Source of the DNA: Pseudomonas tolaasii NCPPB 2192
Lineage (GTDB): Bacteria > Pseudomonadota > Gammaproteobacteria > Pseudomonadales > Pseudomonadaceae
Direction of reading: 5' to 3'
Length of the DNA stretch: 64,000 bases
Assembly (NCBI RefSeq): GCF_002813445.1
Contig: NZ_PHHD01000001.1
Coordinates: 4,526,001-4,590,000, forward strand
Both the position numbers and the translations under genes were made by a program. Shown here in pieces: positions 8,768 through 18,120 of this stretch (position 1 is the first letter of the stretch; each line of letters begins with the position of its first letter). The notes under the pieces were generated by a model. That model was not told the DNA's origin. It saw only the letters and a program-made list of their open reading frames with translations, and did no database searches.

Positions 8768-9787
8768 TTAACTTGCCGCGCCTGCCTGTAACTGCGGCTC
8801 GACAGCAATGTTTTCTTCGCGCCGCAACGTGTCGAGATTCTCCCTGGAAATGACTTGGCGGACCCGGTCCTTGAGTCGTTCCTGTACGCGCGTGTCTTGG
8901 TTCCAGGCATTGAGAGAGGCTTCACTCAACAACCCGGTGAGTTCCTCAATGCTTTGTACGCTTTGCGCAGAGTCCGGGGCGCGCAGGATATTCACGAGAC
9001 TCTGCCGGCTGAGCAGTTCATCAATGCGTTTGAGCGTCGGGTTGATTTCGCCGGGTGCCCGTTCGCGATGGACGGTTTGAACCTGAGGGGCCGTTTTGGG
9101 GCGCACCCCGTGGGTGTTTTCAGGTTTTTTATCATCTGTTCCCGCGCGCTGGTCCGGTGTGGTTTCAGGCTCGGGCGGCCGATAGGGCTGGCCAATGGCA
9201 ATCAGGCGCTGGCACAGTGACTCACACAGTCGGGAGCGCTGGTTGATCCGGTGGTCTTCCTTGCGTTGCTCGGCCCGCATCTGTAGAGCGCCGCGCCATG
9301 GCACGTCGTGATCGGTGTTGGACAGGTGGTGGTGGAACTGTTCGGGGTTCGGCCCCACGGCCGCCTCACGTTGCAGATTGCGCAGGTTTTTCTCGCTCAA
9401 CCCCTGGCCGATGTCCCGCTTCAGCTTCGTCAGTTCCCCGGAATCGGAGGTCAGGGTGCGCAGCGAGTCCTCACTCAGCAACTCACGGATCTCCTTCAGA
9501 TCTTCACGGGTTCCCCGCGCGTTCGGCGTGCTCATCATCTGGATGAGGTGACTACGCTCAAGCAGTGTGGAAATTCGATCAATTTTTTCCTGAGCCTCTG
9601 CCGAGGGCTCGGCACTGGAGGGAGCGCTCAGCGGTTCGCTGTTTGCGGGTTCAGAGGGCGCCGGATTCCTGAGCGGCGGACTCACATGGGGCCGCGCGTC
9701 GGGCTGTTTTTTTGCAGGGGTGGCGGGCGATTGCGCAATGAAGGGAGGAGGGGACAACGGGGTTATCGGCATGATCAATACTCGCAT
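8768..9787 (-). CDS. unrecognised protein with an internal helical duplication (possible secreted effector)
   Basis: This 339-residue protein matches no family I know. The first 65 residues are rich in Pro, Ser and Ala and look disordered. Two related helical blocks follow at about 67-150 and 247-330. Block one reads KIDRISTLLERSHL, then LLSEDSLRTL, then GLSEKNLRNLQREAAVGP. Block two reads LKRIDELLSRQSLV, then LLSEASLNAW, then VISRENLDTLRREENIAVEP. A polar linker rich in Pro/Lys/Glu joins them. It has no signal peptide, no membrane helix and one Cys pair. A disordered N-terminus plus duplicated helical bundles resembles type III effectors of plant-associated pseudomonads, but I found no hrp box upstream. 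The start could also be the ATG at 9772. Confidence 0.6.
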   Translation of the reverse strand: MRVLIMPITPLSPPPFIAQSPATPAKKQPDARPHVSPPLRNPAPSEPANSEPLSAPSSAEPSAEAQEKIDRISTLLERSHLIQMMSTPNARGTREDLKEIRELLSEDSLRTLTSDSGELTKLKRDIGQGLSEKNLRNLQREAAVGPNPEQFHHHLSNTDHDVPWRGALQMRAEQRKEDHRINQRSRLCESLCQRLIAIGQPYRPPEPETTPDQRAGTDDKKPENTHGVRPKTAPQVQTVHRERAPGEINPTLKRIDELLSRQSLVNILRAPDSAQSVQSIEELTGLLSEASLNAWNQDTRVQERLKDRVRQVISRENLDTLRREENIAVEPQLQAGAAS

Positions 9788-9918
9788 GGTGATTGAATAA
9801 GGACCCTGTCAAGTCAAATGCCGGCCTTGGGTCCACGCGAGTTGATTCTCTGATAGCAAGCCCCTGCCTAGATCTAAGAGCTCTCTTTTGCGCAAGTAGG
9901 ACGTTTCCGTAGTACTTG

Positions 9919-9944
9919 CCCGCAAACCAGAGGCTTGCGGGAAA
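9919..9944. other. hairpin between two small minus-strand genes
   Basis: CCCGCAA and TTGCGGG pair around a nine-base loop. There is no T run on either strand, so it is not a standard terminator. Confidence 0.35.
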
Positions 9945-9956
9945 GTCAGGCTTATT

Positions 9957-10115
9957 TCAAACAATCACCGGCGGCATGGTCGTCGGTGGCTCCTCCACTG
10001 GTGGCGGCTCGTTTTCAGGCGGTTCCTTCTCCGGAACCGGTTCGGGCTCGCTGGGCGGCAGGGTCGGATTGTCGATATTCGGGTCAGGGGTTTCCGCCGG
10101 GATCGGGATATTCAT
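9957..10115 (-). CDS. 52-residue proline/glutamate-rich peptide
   Basis: The peptide starts MNIPIPAETPDPNIDNPTLP and is almost entirely Pro, Glu, Thr and Val, ending TTMPPVIV. A strong AAAGGAGG lies about nine bases before the ATG at 10115, which supports translation and argues against the 28-residue longer frame. It has no Cys, signal peptide or hydrophobic helix. It reads toward the internal-duplication gene 170 bp downstream on the same strand. The function is unknown. Confidence 0.6.
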   Translation of the reverse strand: MNIPIPAETPDPNIDNPTLPPSEPEPVPEKEPPENEPPPVEEPPTTMPPVIV

Positions 10116-10319
10116 CGGTGTGGCCTCCTTTGTGCTTTGCTCTAGCGGTGGACATCCGTGCAGGCCAATTGATTCCCCGCCGGATGGCGGCATATTCACC
10201 TGAACTTTTAAACCGCGTGCAGGCTCGGACCTATTACGGCCTTGCTCAGGGAGAGCACTGCCGCCTCAGAATTCGGATCAAGCAGAGAGCGTCCACAGGG
10301 CGTAAGGGGAAGATGCTCG

Positions 10320-12308
10320 ATGACAGCTGAAACACTGACTCCAGAAGATTCCGTTTTGCCATTGTCCCAGGCGCTATTGCTGCCCAGGATCGCGATTGAA
10401 AGCACCATGCCGGTGATCGACGGCGGTGAATTCGCCGTCAAGGCCGTGGTCGGCCAGCCCGTCAACGTCACCAGCAAAGTGTTCGCCGATGGTCATGACA
10501 AGCTGGCCGTGCTGATTCGCTGGCGCCCCTTGCAGGACGAAAGCTGGCACAGCGTGGTGATGGCCGACGTGGGCAACAATGGCTGGGAGGGCACGTTCAC
10601 CGTGACCACTCAGGGCCCCCACGAGTTTTGCATTGAAGCGTGGATCGATACCTTCGCCAGTTTCTGTTATGAGCTGCGCAAAAAACACGAGGCCGGTGTG
10701 CCGGTCAGCCTGGAATTGCAGGAGGGCCGCAGCCTGGTGCTGCAGGCCGCCGAGCGCAGCGATAACGAACTGCGTGACCGCTTGATGCTGCTGCACCACG
10801 AGCTCTCGGGATTGCTGGAAACCGAGCAGGTCGCGCTGTTTCTGCACGATGACAGTGCACACCTGATGACCCAGGCCGACCATCGCGCCTATTTGAGTAT
10901 CAGCACGGTCTACCCGATCGATGTGGAACGCACCGCTGCGCAGTTTGCCAGCTGGTATGAGCTGTTTCCGCGCTCGATCACCGACGATCCTGCGCGCCAC
11001 GGTACTTTCAATGACGTGCACTCGCGGCTGTCGATGATCCACGACATGGGCTTTGACGTGCTGTACTTTCCGCCGATCCACCCCATCGGGCGCAGCCATC
11101 GTAAAGGTCCCAACAACTCCCTGACGGCCGGTCCGGATGATCCCGGCAGCCCCTATGCCATTGGCAGCGAAGACGGTGGCCACGAAGCCATTCACCCGCA
11201 ACTGGGCAGTCGCGATGACTTCCGCCGCCTGGTCAAGGCCGCTGCCGACCACGGGCTGGAAATCGCCCTGGACTTTGCTATCCAGTGCTCCCAGGACCAC
11301 CCGTGGCTCAAACAGCACCCCGGCTGGTTCAACTGGCGCCCGGACGGCACGATCAAATACGCGGAAAACCCGCCGAAAAAGTACCAGGACATCGTGAACG
11401 TCGACTTTTATGCGGCCGATGCCATCCCGAGCCTGTGGACTGAACTGCGTGACATCGTGGTGGCCTGGGTGGAGGAGGGCGTGAAGACCTTTCGCGTCGA
11501 CAACCCGCACACCAAGCCGCTGCCATTCTGGCAATGGTTGATCAGTGACGTACGCGCTAGGCACCCCGATGTGGTGTTTCTCGCGGAAGCCTTTACCACG
11601 CCGGCGATGATGGCGCGCCTTGGAAAGGTGGGCTATTCCCAGAGCTACACATACTTCACCTGGCGCAATACCAAGGCGGAGCTGAGTGAATACCTGACGC
11701 AATTGAATCAATCGCCGTGGCGCGAGTGCTACCGGCCGAACTTTTTTGTGAATACCCCGGATATCAACCCTGGTTTCCTGCACCAGTCAGGTCGCCCGGG
11801 CTTTCTGATCCGCGCCGCGCTGGCCACCATGGGCTCGGGCCTGTGGGGCATGTATTCAGGCTTTGAGTTGTGCGAAGCCGCGCCGGTACCGGGGAAAGAG
11901 GAATATCTCGACTCGGAAAAATACGAGATCCGCGTCAGGGATTTCACCGCGCCGGGCAACATCATTGCCGAAATCGCCCAGCTCAACCGCATCCGCCGGC
12001 AAAACCCGGCCCTGCAGACGCACTTGGGCTTGAAGCTCTACAACGCCTGGAACGACAACATCCTGTACTTCGGCAAGCGCAGTGCCGATGGCAGCAACTT
12101 CATTCTGGTGGCGGTCAACCTCGACCCGTTCAATGCGCAGGAAGCCCACTTCGAACTGCCGCTGTGGGAGCTGGGCCTGCCGGACGATGCCCAGACCCAG
12201 GGCGAAGATTTGATGAACGGCCATCGCTGGACCTGGTACGGCAAGACCCAGTGGATGCGGCTTGAGCCCCATACCCCGTTTGGCATCTGGCGTATCACCC
12301 TTCCTTAA
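10320..12308 (+). CDS. glgE: alpha-1,4-glucan:maltose-1-phosphate maltosyltransferase GlgE
   Basis: This 662-residue GH13 subfamily 3 enzyme transfers maltosyl units from maltose-1-phosphate to a growing alpha-1,4-glucan. Visible features are an N-terminal beta domain with the ribosome-binding-site-supported start MTAETLTP, the YFPPIHPIGRSHRKG motif, the nucleophile Asp in TFRVDNPHTKP, the acid Glu in VFLAEAFTTP, and NTPDINPGFL. Length matches known GlgE proteins. It is followed by the TreS-maltokinase fusion, whose kinase half makes its substrate, so the two form one pathway. A 140-bp gap with a repeat separates the genes. A longer in-frame TTG start at 10242 is unlikely because AGGGGA precedes the ATG at 10320. 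Confidence 0.95.
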   Translation: MTAETLTPEDSVLPLSQALLLPRIAIESTMPVIDGGEFAVKAVVGQPVNVTSKVFADGHDKLAVLIRWRPLQDESWHSVVMADVGNNGWEGTFTVTTQGPHEFCIEAWIDTFASFCYELRKKHEAGVPVSLELQEGRSLVLQAAERSDNELRDRLMLLHHELSGLLETEQVALFLHDDSAHLMTQADHRAYLSISTVYPIDVERTAAQFASWYELFPRSITDDPARHGTFNDVHSRLSMIHDMGFDVLYFPPIHPIGRSHRKGPNNSLTAGPDDPGSPYAIGSEDGGHEAIHPQLGSRDDFRRLVKAAADHGLEIALDFAIQCSQDHPWLKQHPGWFNWRPDGTIKYAENPPKKYQDIVNVDFYAADAIPSLWTELRDIVVAWVEEGVKTFRVDNPHTKPLPFWQWLISDVRARHPDVVFLAEAFTTPAMMARLGKVGYSQSYTYFTWRNTKAELSEYLTQLNQSPWRECYRPNFFVNTPDINPGFLHQSGRPGFLIRAALATMGSGLWGMYSGFELCEAAPVPGKEEYLDSEKYEIRVRDFTAPGNIIAEIAQLNRIRRQNPALQTHLGLKLYNAWNDNILYFGKRSADGSNFILVAVNLDPFNAQEAHFELPLWELGLPDDAQTQGEDLMNGHRWTWYGKTQWMRLEPHTPFGIWRITLP

Positions 12309-12316
12309 GCCTGGTT

Positions 12317-12423
12317 GATCGTTCCCACGCTCTGCGTGGGAATGCAGCCCGGGACGCTCCGCGTCCCAAAGCCTGACGCAGAGCGTCACAAGAGGCGTTC
12401 CCACGCAGAGCGTGGGAACGATC
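12317..12423. repeat. 107-bp intergenic inverted repeat
   Basis: GATCGTTCCCACGC at the left end is inverted as GCGTGGGAACGATC at the right end. Internal shorter repeats (CTCTGCGTGGGAA, ACGCAGAGCGT) are also present. This is a non-coding hairpin element of a kind dispersed in Pseudomonas genomes, and it sits between glgE and treS. It may modulate the mRNA between the two genes. Confidence 0.8.
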
Positions 12424-12448
12424 TCCATGAATTCTTCAGGAGTTTCCA

Positions 12449-15400
12449 ATGGCGAAGAAACCCAGCCCCTCCACCTTTATCAAAGACCCGCTCTGGTACA
12501 AGGACGCGGTGATCTACCAGGTGCATGTCAAATCCTATTTCGACTCCAATAACGACGGTATCGGCGACTTTCCCGGCCTGATCGCCAAGCTCGACTACAT
12601 CGCCGACCTGGGTGTGAACACGATCTGGCTGCTGCCGTTCTACCCCTCGCCAAGGCGCGACGACGGCTATGACATTGCCGAATACCGTGGCGTGCACAGC
12701 GACTACGGCACCCTGGCCGACGCCAAACGCTTTATCGCCGAGGCCCACAAGCGCGGGCTGCGGGTAATTACCGAGCTGGTGATCAACCACACCTCCGACC
12801 AGCACCCCTGGTTTCAGCGCGCGCGCAAGGCCAAACCCGGCTCGGCGGCGCGGGACTTTTACGTGTGGTCCGACGACGATCAGAAATACGACGGCACCCG
12901 CATCATTTTCCTCGACACCGAGAAGTCCAACTGGACCTGGGACCCGGTCGCCGGCCAGTACTTCTGGCACCGCTTCTATTCCCACCAGCCGGACCTGAAT
13001 TTCGACAACCCGCAAGTCATGAAAGCTGTGCTGTCGGTGATGCGCTACTGGCTGGACATGGGCATCGACGGCCTGCGGCTGGACGCCATTCCGTACCTGA
13101 TCGAACGCGACGGCACCAACAACGAGAACCTGCCTGAAACCCACGATGTGCTCAAACAGATCCGCGCCGAGATCGATGCCCATTACCCCGACCGCATGTT
13201 GCTGGCTGAAGCCAACCAATGGCCCGAAGACACGCAGCTGTATTTCGGCGATAAAAAAGGCGATGACGGCGATGAGTGCCACATGGCCTTCCATTTTCCG
13301 CTGATGCCGCGCATGTACATGGCCCTGGCCCAGGAAGATCGCTTCCCCATCACCGACATTCTGCGCCAGACCCCGGAGATTCCCGCCAACTGCCAGTGGG
13401 CCATTTTCCTGCGCAACCACGATGAGCTGACCCTGGAAATGGTCACCGACAAAGAGCGCGATTACCTGTGGAATTACTACGCCGCTGACCGCCGCGCGCG
13501 CATCAACCTGGGCATTCGGCGGCGTCTCGCACCCTTGATGGAGCGCGACCGCCGCCGCGTCGAGCTGCTCAACAGCTTGCTATTGTCGATGCCCGGCACC
13601 CCGACCCTGTATTACGGCGATGAAATTGGCATGGGCGACAACATTTATCTGGGCGACCGCGACGGGGTGCGCACGCCGATGCAGTGGTCCATCGACCGTA
13701 ATGGCGGCTTCTCCCGCGCCGACCCGGCCAGCCTGGTGTTGCCGCCGATCATGGACCCGCTCTACGGGTTTCAATCGGTCAATGTCGAGACCCAGACCCA
13801 GGACCCGCATTCGTTGCTGAACTGGACCCGGCGCATGCTCGCCGTGCGCAAGCAGTCCAAGGCGTTTGGTCGGGGCAGCTTGAAAATGCTCTCGCCGAGC
13901 AACCGGCGCATTCTGGCCTATACCCGCGAATTTACCGGAGACGACGGGCGTACCGAGATCATTCTGTGCGTGGCCAACGTGTCGCGCAGTGCCCAGGCGG
14001 CCGAGCTGGACCTGTCAGCGTTTGCGGGCATGGTTCCGGTGGAGATGCTCGGCGGCAATGCCTTCCCGCCGATTGGCCAGTTGAATTTTCTGCTGACCCT
14101 CGCGCCCTATGGCTTTTATTGGTTCGTGCTGGCAGCGGAAAACCAGATGCCCAGCTGGCATGTGGAACCGGCGCAAAGCATGCCGGACTTCACCACCCTG
14201 GTCTTGAAAAAACGCATGGAAGAGTTGCTTGAAGAACCGTGTCGCACCAGCCTGGAGCACACGTCGCTGCCGGCCTGGTTGCCCAAGCGGCGCTGGTTCG
14301 CCGGCAAGGATGCGGCCATCGAACAGGTGCATATCGCCTATGGCGTAAGGTTTGGTGACCCCCAGCACCCGGTACTGCTCAGTGAAATCGAGGTCACCAG
14401 TGGCGGGCAGGTCAGCCGTTATCAGCTGCCATTCGGCTTTCTCGGCGAAGATCAGTTCACCAGCGCCTTGCCGCAACAGCTGGCGTTGGCCCGCGTACGT
14501 CGCACGCGGCAGGTGGGGTTGGTCACCGATGCCTTCAGCCTTGAGCCCTTCATTCGCGCGGTCATCCAGGGCCTGCAGGCCGGTACGGTGTTGCAGTCGG
14601 ATGATGGCGAGCTGCGGTTTGAAGCCACGCAGCACTTGGCGGGCTTGCAACTGACGGACGAATCGGACGTGCGTTATCTCTCGGCCGAGCAGTCCAACAG
14701 TTCGGTGGTGGTGGGTGAAAGCCTGGTGCTCAAACTGATCCGCAAAGTCAGCAGCGGGGTGCACCCGGAGCTGGAAATGAGCGCTTACCTGACCGCCGCC
14801 GGCTACCCGAATATCTCGCCGCTGCTGGGGTCGATGGTGCGCCGCGACGGGGCAGGGCAGGACAACCTGCTGATGATCGCCCAAGGCTATTTGAGCAATC
14901 AGGGTGACGCCTGGGCCTGGACGCAAAACAGCCTGGAACGGGCGATTCGCGATGAGCTGGCCGAGGCCATGTCCGAGCAGGAACAGCATTACAACGCCCT
15001 CGGCGAGCTGCAGGACTTTGCCGGTTTGCTGGGCCGGCGCCTGGGTGAGATGCATGGCGTGCTGGCGGCCAAGACCACAGACAAAGACTTCAAGCCCGAG
15101 GTCACCACGGCCAGGGACACCCAAGCCTGGGCCAGGGATGTGGGCGCACAGATCGATCGCGCGCTGCAATTACTGAAACTTCATCAAACCCGGTTGAACC
15201 CTGCTGATCAGGCGTTGGTCAGTGAACTGCTGGCGCAGAAAAAAGTTATCGGCAGCCATGTTCAGGCGTTGGCGAAAGCCACGGCGGGCGGCTTGCGGAT
15301 TCGTGTCCACGGTGACTTGCACCTGGGCCAGGTGTTGGTGGTGAAGGGTGATGCCTATTTGATCGACTTTGAGGGCGAGCCGGCGCGGCCGCTGCACGAA

Positions 15401-15796
15401 CGGCGCGGCAAGCACAGCCCGTATAAAGATGTGAGTGGCGTGCTGCGCTCGTTCGATTACGCGGCGGCCATGGCCCTGAATGTGCAAGGCGTTGATCAAT
15501 CGCCCGAGGCGGACACTGCCCGCAAACGCGTGACCGAGCGTTATTTGAGTGAAGCGCGCGCGGCATTTATCCAGGCTTATCATCAGGCTACGTCTACACT
15601 GGCGCATGACTGGCAGGATGCCAAAGGCCAGGACGCAGCGCTGACGTTGTTCAGCCTGGAGAAGGCCGCGTACGAAGTGGCTTACGAAGCGGAAAATCGC
15701 CCGACCTGGTTGCCGGTGCCGTTGCAAGGTTTGCACGGCCTGCTCCGCGGGCTCATACCTATATCGAAGACTGCACGCGGTGAGGAGACGTCATGA
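12449..15796 (+). CDS. treS: trehalose synthase-maltokinase fusion (TreS-Pep2)
   Basis: This is a 1115-residue bifunctional protein. Residues 1 to about 560 are a GH13 trehalose synthase that interconverts trehalose and maltose, with catalytic motifs GLRLDAIPYLIERDGT, LLAEANQWPED and LRNHDELTLEM. From about residue 590 a maltokinase follows, starting LPAWLPKRRWFAGKD, with the kinase motifs RVHGDLHLGQV and YLIDFEGEPARPL. The kinase makes maltose-1-phosphate for GlgE. Fusion of the two activities channels trehalose into glucan and is known in Pseudomonas. AGGAG precedes the ATG. The stop codon overlaps the glgB start (ATGA), so the two are translationally coupled. Confidence 0.95.
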   Translation: MAKKPSPSTFIKDPLWYKDAVIYQVHVKSYFDSNNDGIGDFPGLIAKLDYIADLGVNTIWLLPFYPSPRRDDGYDIAEYRGVHSDYGTLADAKRFIAEAHKRGLRVITELVINHTSDQHPWFQRARKAKPGSAARDFYVWSDDDQKYDGTRIIFLDTEKSNWTWDPVAGQYFWHRFYSHQPDLNFDNPQVMKAVLSVMRYWLDMGIDGLRLDAIPYLIERDGTNNENLPETHDVLKQIRAEIDAHYPDRMLLAEANQWPEDTQLYFGDKKGDDGDECHMAFHFPLMPRMYMALAQEDRFPITDILRQTPEIPANCQWAIFLRNHDELTLEMVTDKERDYLWNYYAADRRARINLGIRRRLAPLMERDRRRVELLNSLLLSMPGTPTLYYGDEIGMGDNIYLGDRDGVRTPMQWSIDRNGGFSRADPASLVLPPIMDPLYGFQSVNVETQTQDPHSLLNWTRRMLAVRKQSKAFGRGSLKMLSPSNRRILAYTREFTGDDGRTEIILCVANVSRSAQAAELDLSAFAGMVPVEMLGGNAFPPIGQLNFLLTLAPYGFYWFVLAAENQMPSWHVEPAQSMPDFTTLVLKKRMEELLEEPCRTSLEHTSLPAWLPKRRWFAGKDAAIEQVHIAYGVRFGDPQHPVLLSEIEVTSGGQVSRYQLPFGFLGEDQFTSALPQQLALARVRRTRQVGLVTDAFSLEPFIRAVIQGLQAGTVLQSDDGELRFEATQHLAGLQLTDESDVRYLSAEQSNSSVVVGESLVLKLIRKVSSGVHPELEMSAYLTAAGYPNISPLLGSMVRRDGAGQDNLLMIAQGYLSNQGDAWAWTQNSLERAIRDELAEAMSEQEQHYNALGELQDFAGLLGRRLGEMHGVLAAKTTDKDFKPEVTTARDTQAWARDVGAQIDRALQLLKLHQTRLNPADQALVSELLAQKKVIGSHVQALAKATAGGLRIRVHGDLHLGQVLVVKGDAYLIDFEGEPARPLHERRGKHSPYKDVSGVLRSFDYAAAMALNVQGVDQSPEADTARKRVTERYLSEARAAFIQAYHQATSTLAHDWQDAKGQDAALTLFSLEKAAYEVAYEAENRPTWLPVPLQGLHGLLRGLIPISKTARGEETS

Positions 15797-18030
15797 GCTT
15801 TACACATAAAGAACCGCTGCAAGCGAAGCTGACTGCAATGCCGGCGCCCAAAGACGTTGAAGCATTGGTCCGCGCCGAACACCACGACCCGTTCTCGATT
15901 CTCGGGCCGCATGATGATGAACAGGGCGGCCAGTTTATCCGTGCGTTTTTGCCTGAAGCGCTCAGCGTTCAGGTGCTCGCCCGTGACGGCGGTGAGCCGA
16001 TCGGCACGCTCGAGGCGACTCAAGTGCCGGGCCTGTTTGTCGGGCATTTCACCACGCGCCAGCGCTACCTGCTGAAAATCCAGTGGGCCGGTGGCGAGCA
16101 AATCACCGAAGACCCCTACAGTTTCAACCAACTGTTGCTGGGTGAGATGGATTTGTACCTGTTTGCCGAAGGCAACCACCGCGACCTCAGCAGCTGTCTG
16201 GGGGCGCAAGTGACCACCGTCGATGGCGTGGACGGCGTGCGTTTTGCCGTGTGGGCGCCGAATGCCCGGCGCGTGTCAGTGGTGGGCGATTTCAATGTCT
16301 GGGACGGTCGCCGTCATCCGATGCGTTTGCGGCATCCGTCCGGCGTGTGGGAAATCTTTATCCCACGCCTGCAGGCGGGCGCGGCCTACAAATACGAAAT
16401 CCTCGGTACCCACGGAATTCTGCCGCTCAAGGCCGACCCCATGACACTGGCAACCCAGTTGCCGCCTGACACGGCGTCCAAAGTCGCTGCACCGTTGCAG
16501 GTGGACTGGCAGGACCATGAATGGATGCAGTCGCGCACGGAACGGCAAAAAACCACCGCGCCGCTGTCCATTTATGAATTGCACGTAGGCTCCTGGCAGT
16601 GCGAGCTGGATGAGGCGGGCGAAGTGTCCCGCCAATATGGCTGGCGCGAGCTGGCCGAGCGCCTGATTCCGTATGTGCAGCAGTTGGGTTTCACCCACAT
16701 CGAACTGATGCCGATCATGGAGCACCCGTTCGGCGGCTCCTGGGGTTACCAGGCGTTGTCGCAGTTCGCCCCGAGTGCGCGCTTCGGTTCGCCTGAGGAC
16801 TTCGGGTTTTTCGTCAATGCCCTGCACCAGGCCAATATCGGCGTGATTCTGGATTGGGTACCGGCGCATTTCCCCACCGATACCCACGGGCTGGCGCAGT
16901 TCGATGGCACGGCACTGTATGAATATGCCAACCCGCTGGAAGGCTTTCATCAGGACTGGGACACGCTGATCTACAACCTGGGCCGCACCGAAGTGCACGG
17001 TTTCATGCTGGCGTCGGCACTGCACTGGCTCAAGCATTTCCATGTCGACGGCCTGCGGGTGGATGCCGTGGCGTCGATGTTGTACCGCGACTATTCGCGC
17101 AAGGCGGGCGAGTGGGTGCCCAATCGCCACGGTGGGCGCGAGAACCTGGAAGCCATCGACTTCCTGCGGCATCTGAACGATGTGGTGGCATTGGAGGCAC
17201 CGGGCGCGCTGGTGATCGCCGAAGAGTCCACGGCGTGGCCGGGGGTCAGCCAGAGCACGCAGCAGGGCGGTCTGGGCTTCAATTACAAGTGGAACATGGG
17301 CTGGATGCACGACTCGCTGCATTACATCCAGCAGGACCCGGTGTACCGCGCCCATCATCACAATGAGCTGAGTTTCGGTTTGGTGTATGCCTGGTCGGAA
17401 CGCTTCATCCTGCCGATTTCCCACGACGAAGTGGTGCACGGCAAACATTCGCTGATCGACAAGATGCCCGGCGACCGCTGGCAGAAATTCGCCAACCTGC
17501 GCGCTTACCTGGCGTTCATGTGGATGCACCCCGGCAAAAAGCTGCTGTTCATGGGCTGCGAATTCGGCCAGTGGCGCGAATGGAACCACGACCAGCAACT
17601 GGACTGGTACCTGCTGCAATACCCGGAACACCAGGGCGTGCAGAAACTGGTCGGCGACCTCAACCGCCTGTACCGCGACGAACCCGCACTGCACGAGCAG
17701 GACGACGCGCCGCAGGGGTTCCAGTGGCTGATCGGCGACGATGCGATCAACAGCGTCTACGCTTGGTTGCGCTGGAGCAAGGACGGCAAGCCGGTGCTGG
17801 TGGTGGCCAACTTCACCCCCGTGCCGCGTGAGGCTTATTCCGTGGGTGTGCCCTTTGCCGGGCGCTGGAGCGAGGTGATCAACAGTGACGCCGATATGTA
17901 TGCCGGTTCCAACTACGGCAACGGCGGCGAGGTGTTTACAGTTGATGAACCGCGCCATGGGCAACCGGTGTCGCTGTCACTGAATTTGCCGCCGCTGGGC
18001 GTGCTGATTCTTCGACCGCAGGCCGATTAA
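15793..18030 (+). CDS. glgB: 1,4-alpha-glucan branching enzyme GlgB
   Basis: This 745-residue enzyme introduces alpha-1,6 branches into the glucan made by GlgE. N-terminal carbohydrate-binding modules (HDPFSILGPH at about residue 31, then GVRFAVWAPNARRVSVVGDF) precede a GH13 subfamily 9 barrel. The barrel carries the nucleophile motif GLRVDAVASMLYRDY, the acid IAEESTAWPGV and LPISHDEVVHGK. Length is normal for bacterial GlgB. The start overlaps the treS stop by ATGA, so it is the last gene of the glgE-treS-glgB unit. Confidence 0.96.
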   Translation: MSFTHKEPLQAKLTAMPAPKDVEALVRAEHHDPFSILGPHDDEQGGQFIRAFLPEALSVQVLARDGGEPIGTLEATQVPGLFVGHFTTRQRYLLKIQWAGGEQITEDPYSFNQLLLGEMDLYLFAEGNHRDLSSCLGAQVTTVDGVDGVRFAVWAPNARRVSVVGDFNVWDGRRHPMRLRHPSGVWEIFIPRLQAGAAYKYEILGTHGILPLKADPMTLATQLPPDTASKVAAPLQVDWQDHEWMQSRTERQKTTAPLSIYELHVGSWQCELDEAGEVSRQYGWRELAERLIPYVQQLGFTHIELMPIMEHPFGGSWGYQALSQFAPSARFGSPEDFGFFVNALHQANIGVILDWVPAHFPTDTHGLAQFDGTALYEYANPLEGFHQDWDTLIYNLGRTEVHGFMLASALHWLKHFHVDGLRVDAVASMLYRDYSRKAGEWVPNRHGGRENLEAIDFLRHLNDVVALEAPGALVIAEESTAWPGVSQSTQQGGLGFNYKWNMGWMHDSLHYIQQDPVYRAHHHNELSFGLVYAWSERFILPISHDEVVHGKHSLIDKMPGDRWQKFANLRAYLAFMWMHPGKKLLFMGCEFGQWREWNHDQQLDWYLLQYPEHQGVQKLVGDLNRLYRDEPALHEQDDAPQGFQWLIGDDAINSVYAWLRWSKDGKPVLVVANFTPVPREAYSVGVPFAGRWSEVINSDADMYAGSNYGNGGEVFTVDEPRHGQPVSLSLNLPPLGVLILRPQAD

Positions 18031-18120
18031 GGGCTCTACCGTGGCGGATTCTGTTGTCCGCGCTACTGGCAGGGTGCCACAATGGCGCCTTTGTCGTGGC
18101 AGTTGAAACAGGCGGATTTC

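Noticed and set aside
4164..9787. a type III secretion island
   Set aside because: No secretion apparatus or chaperone genes are present. The two odd proteins are separated by ordinary genes.
9788..9956. hrp-box promoter for the possible effector gene at 8768
   Set aside because: No GGAACC-N15/16-CCAC pattern was found on the coding strand.
12317..12423. CRISPR-like repeat
   Set aside because: It is a single inverted repeat without regularly spaced direct repeats.
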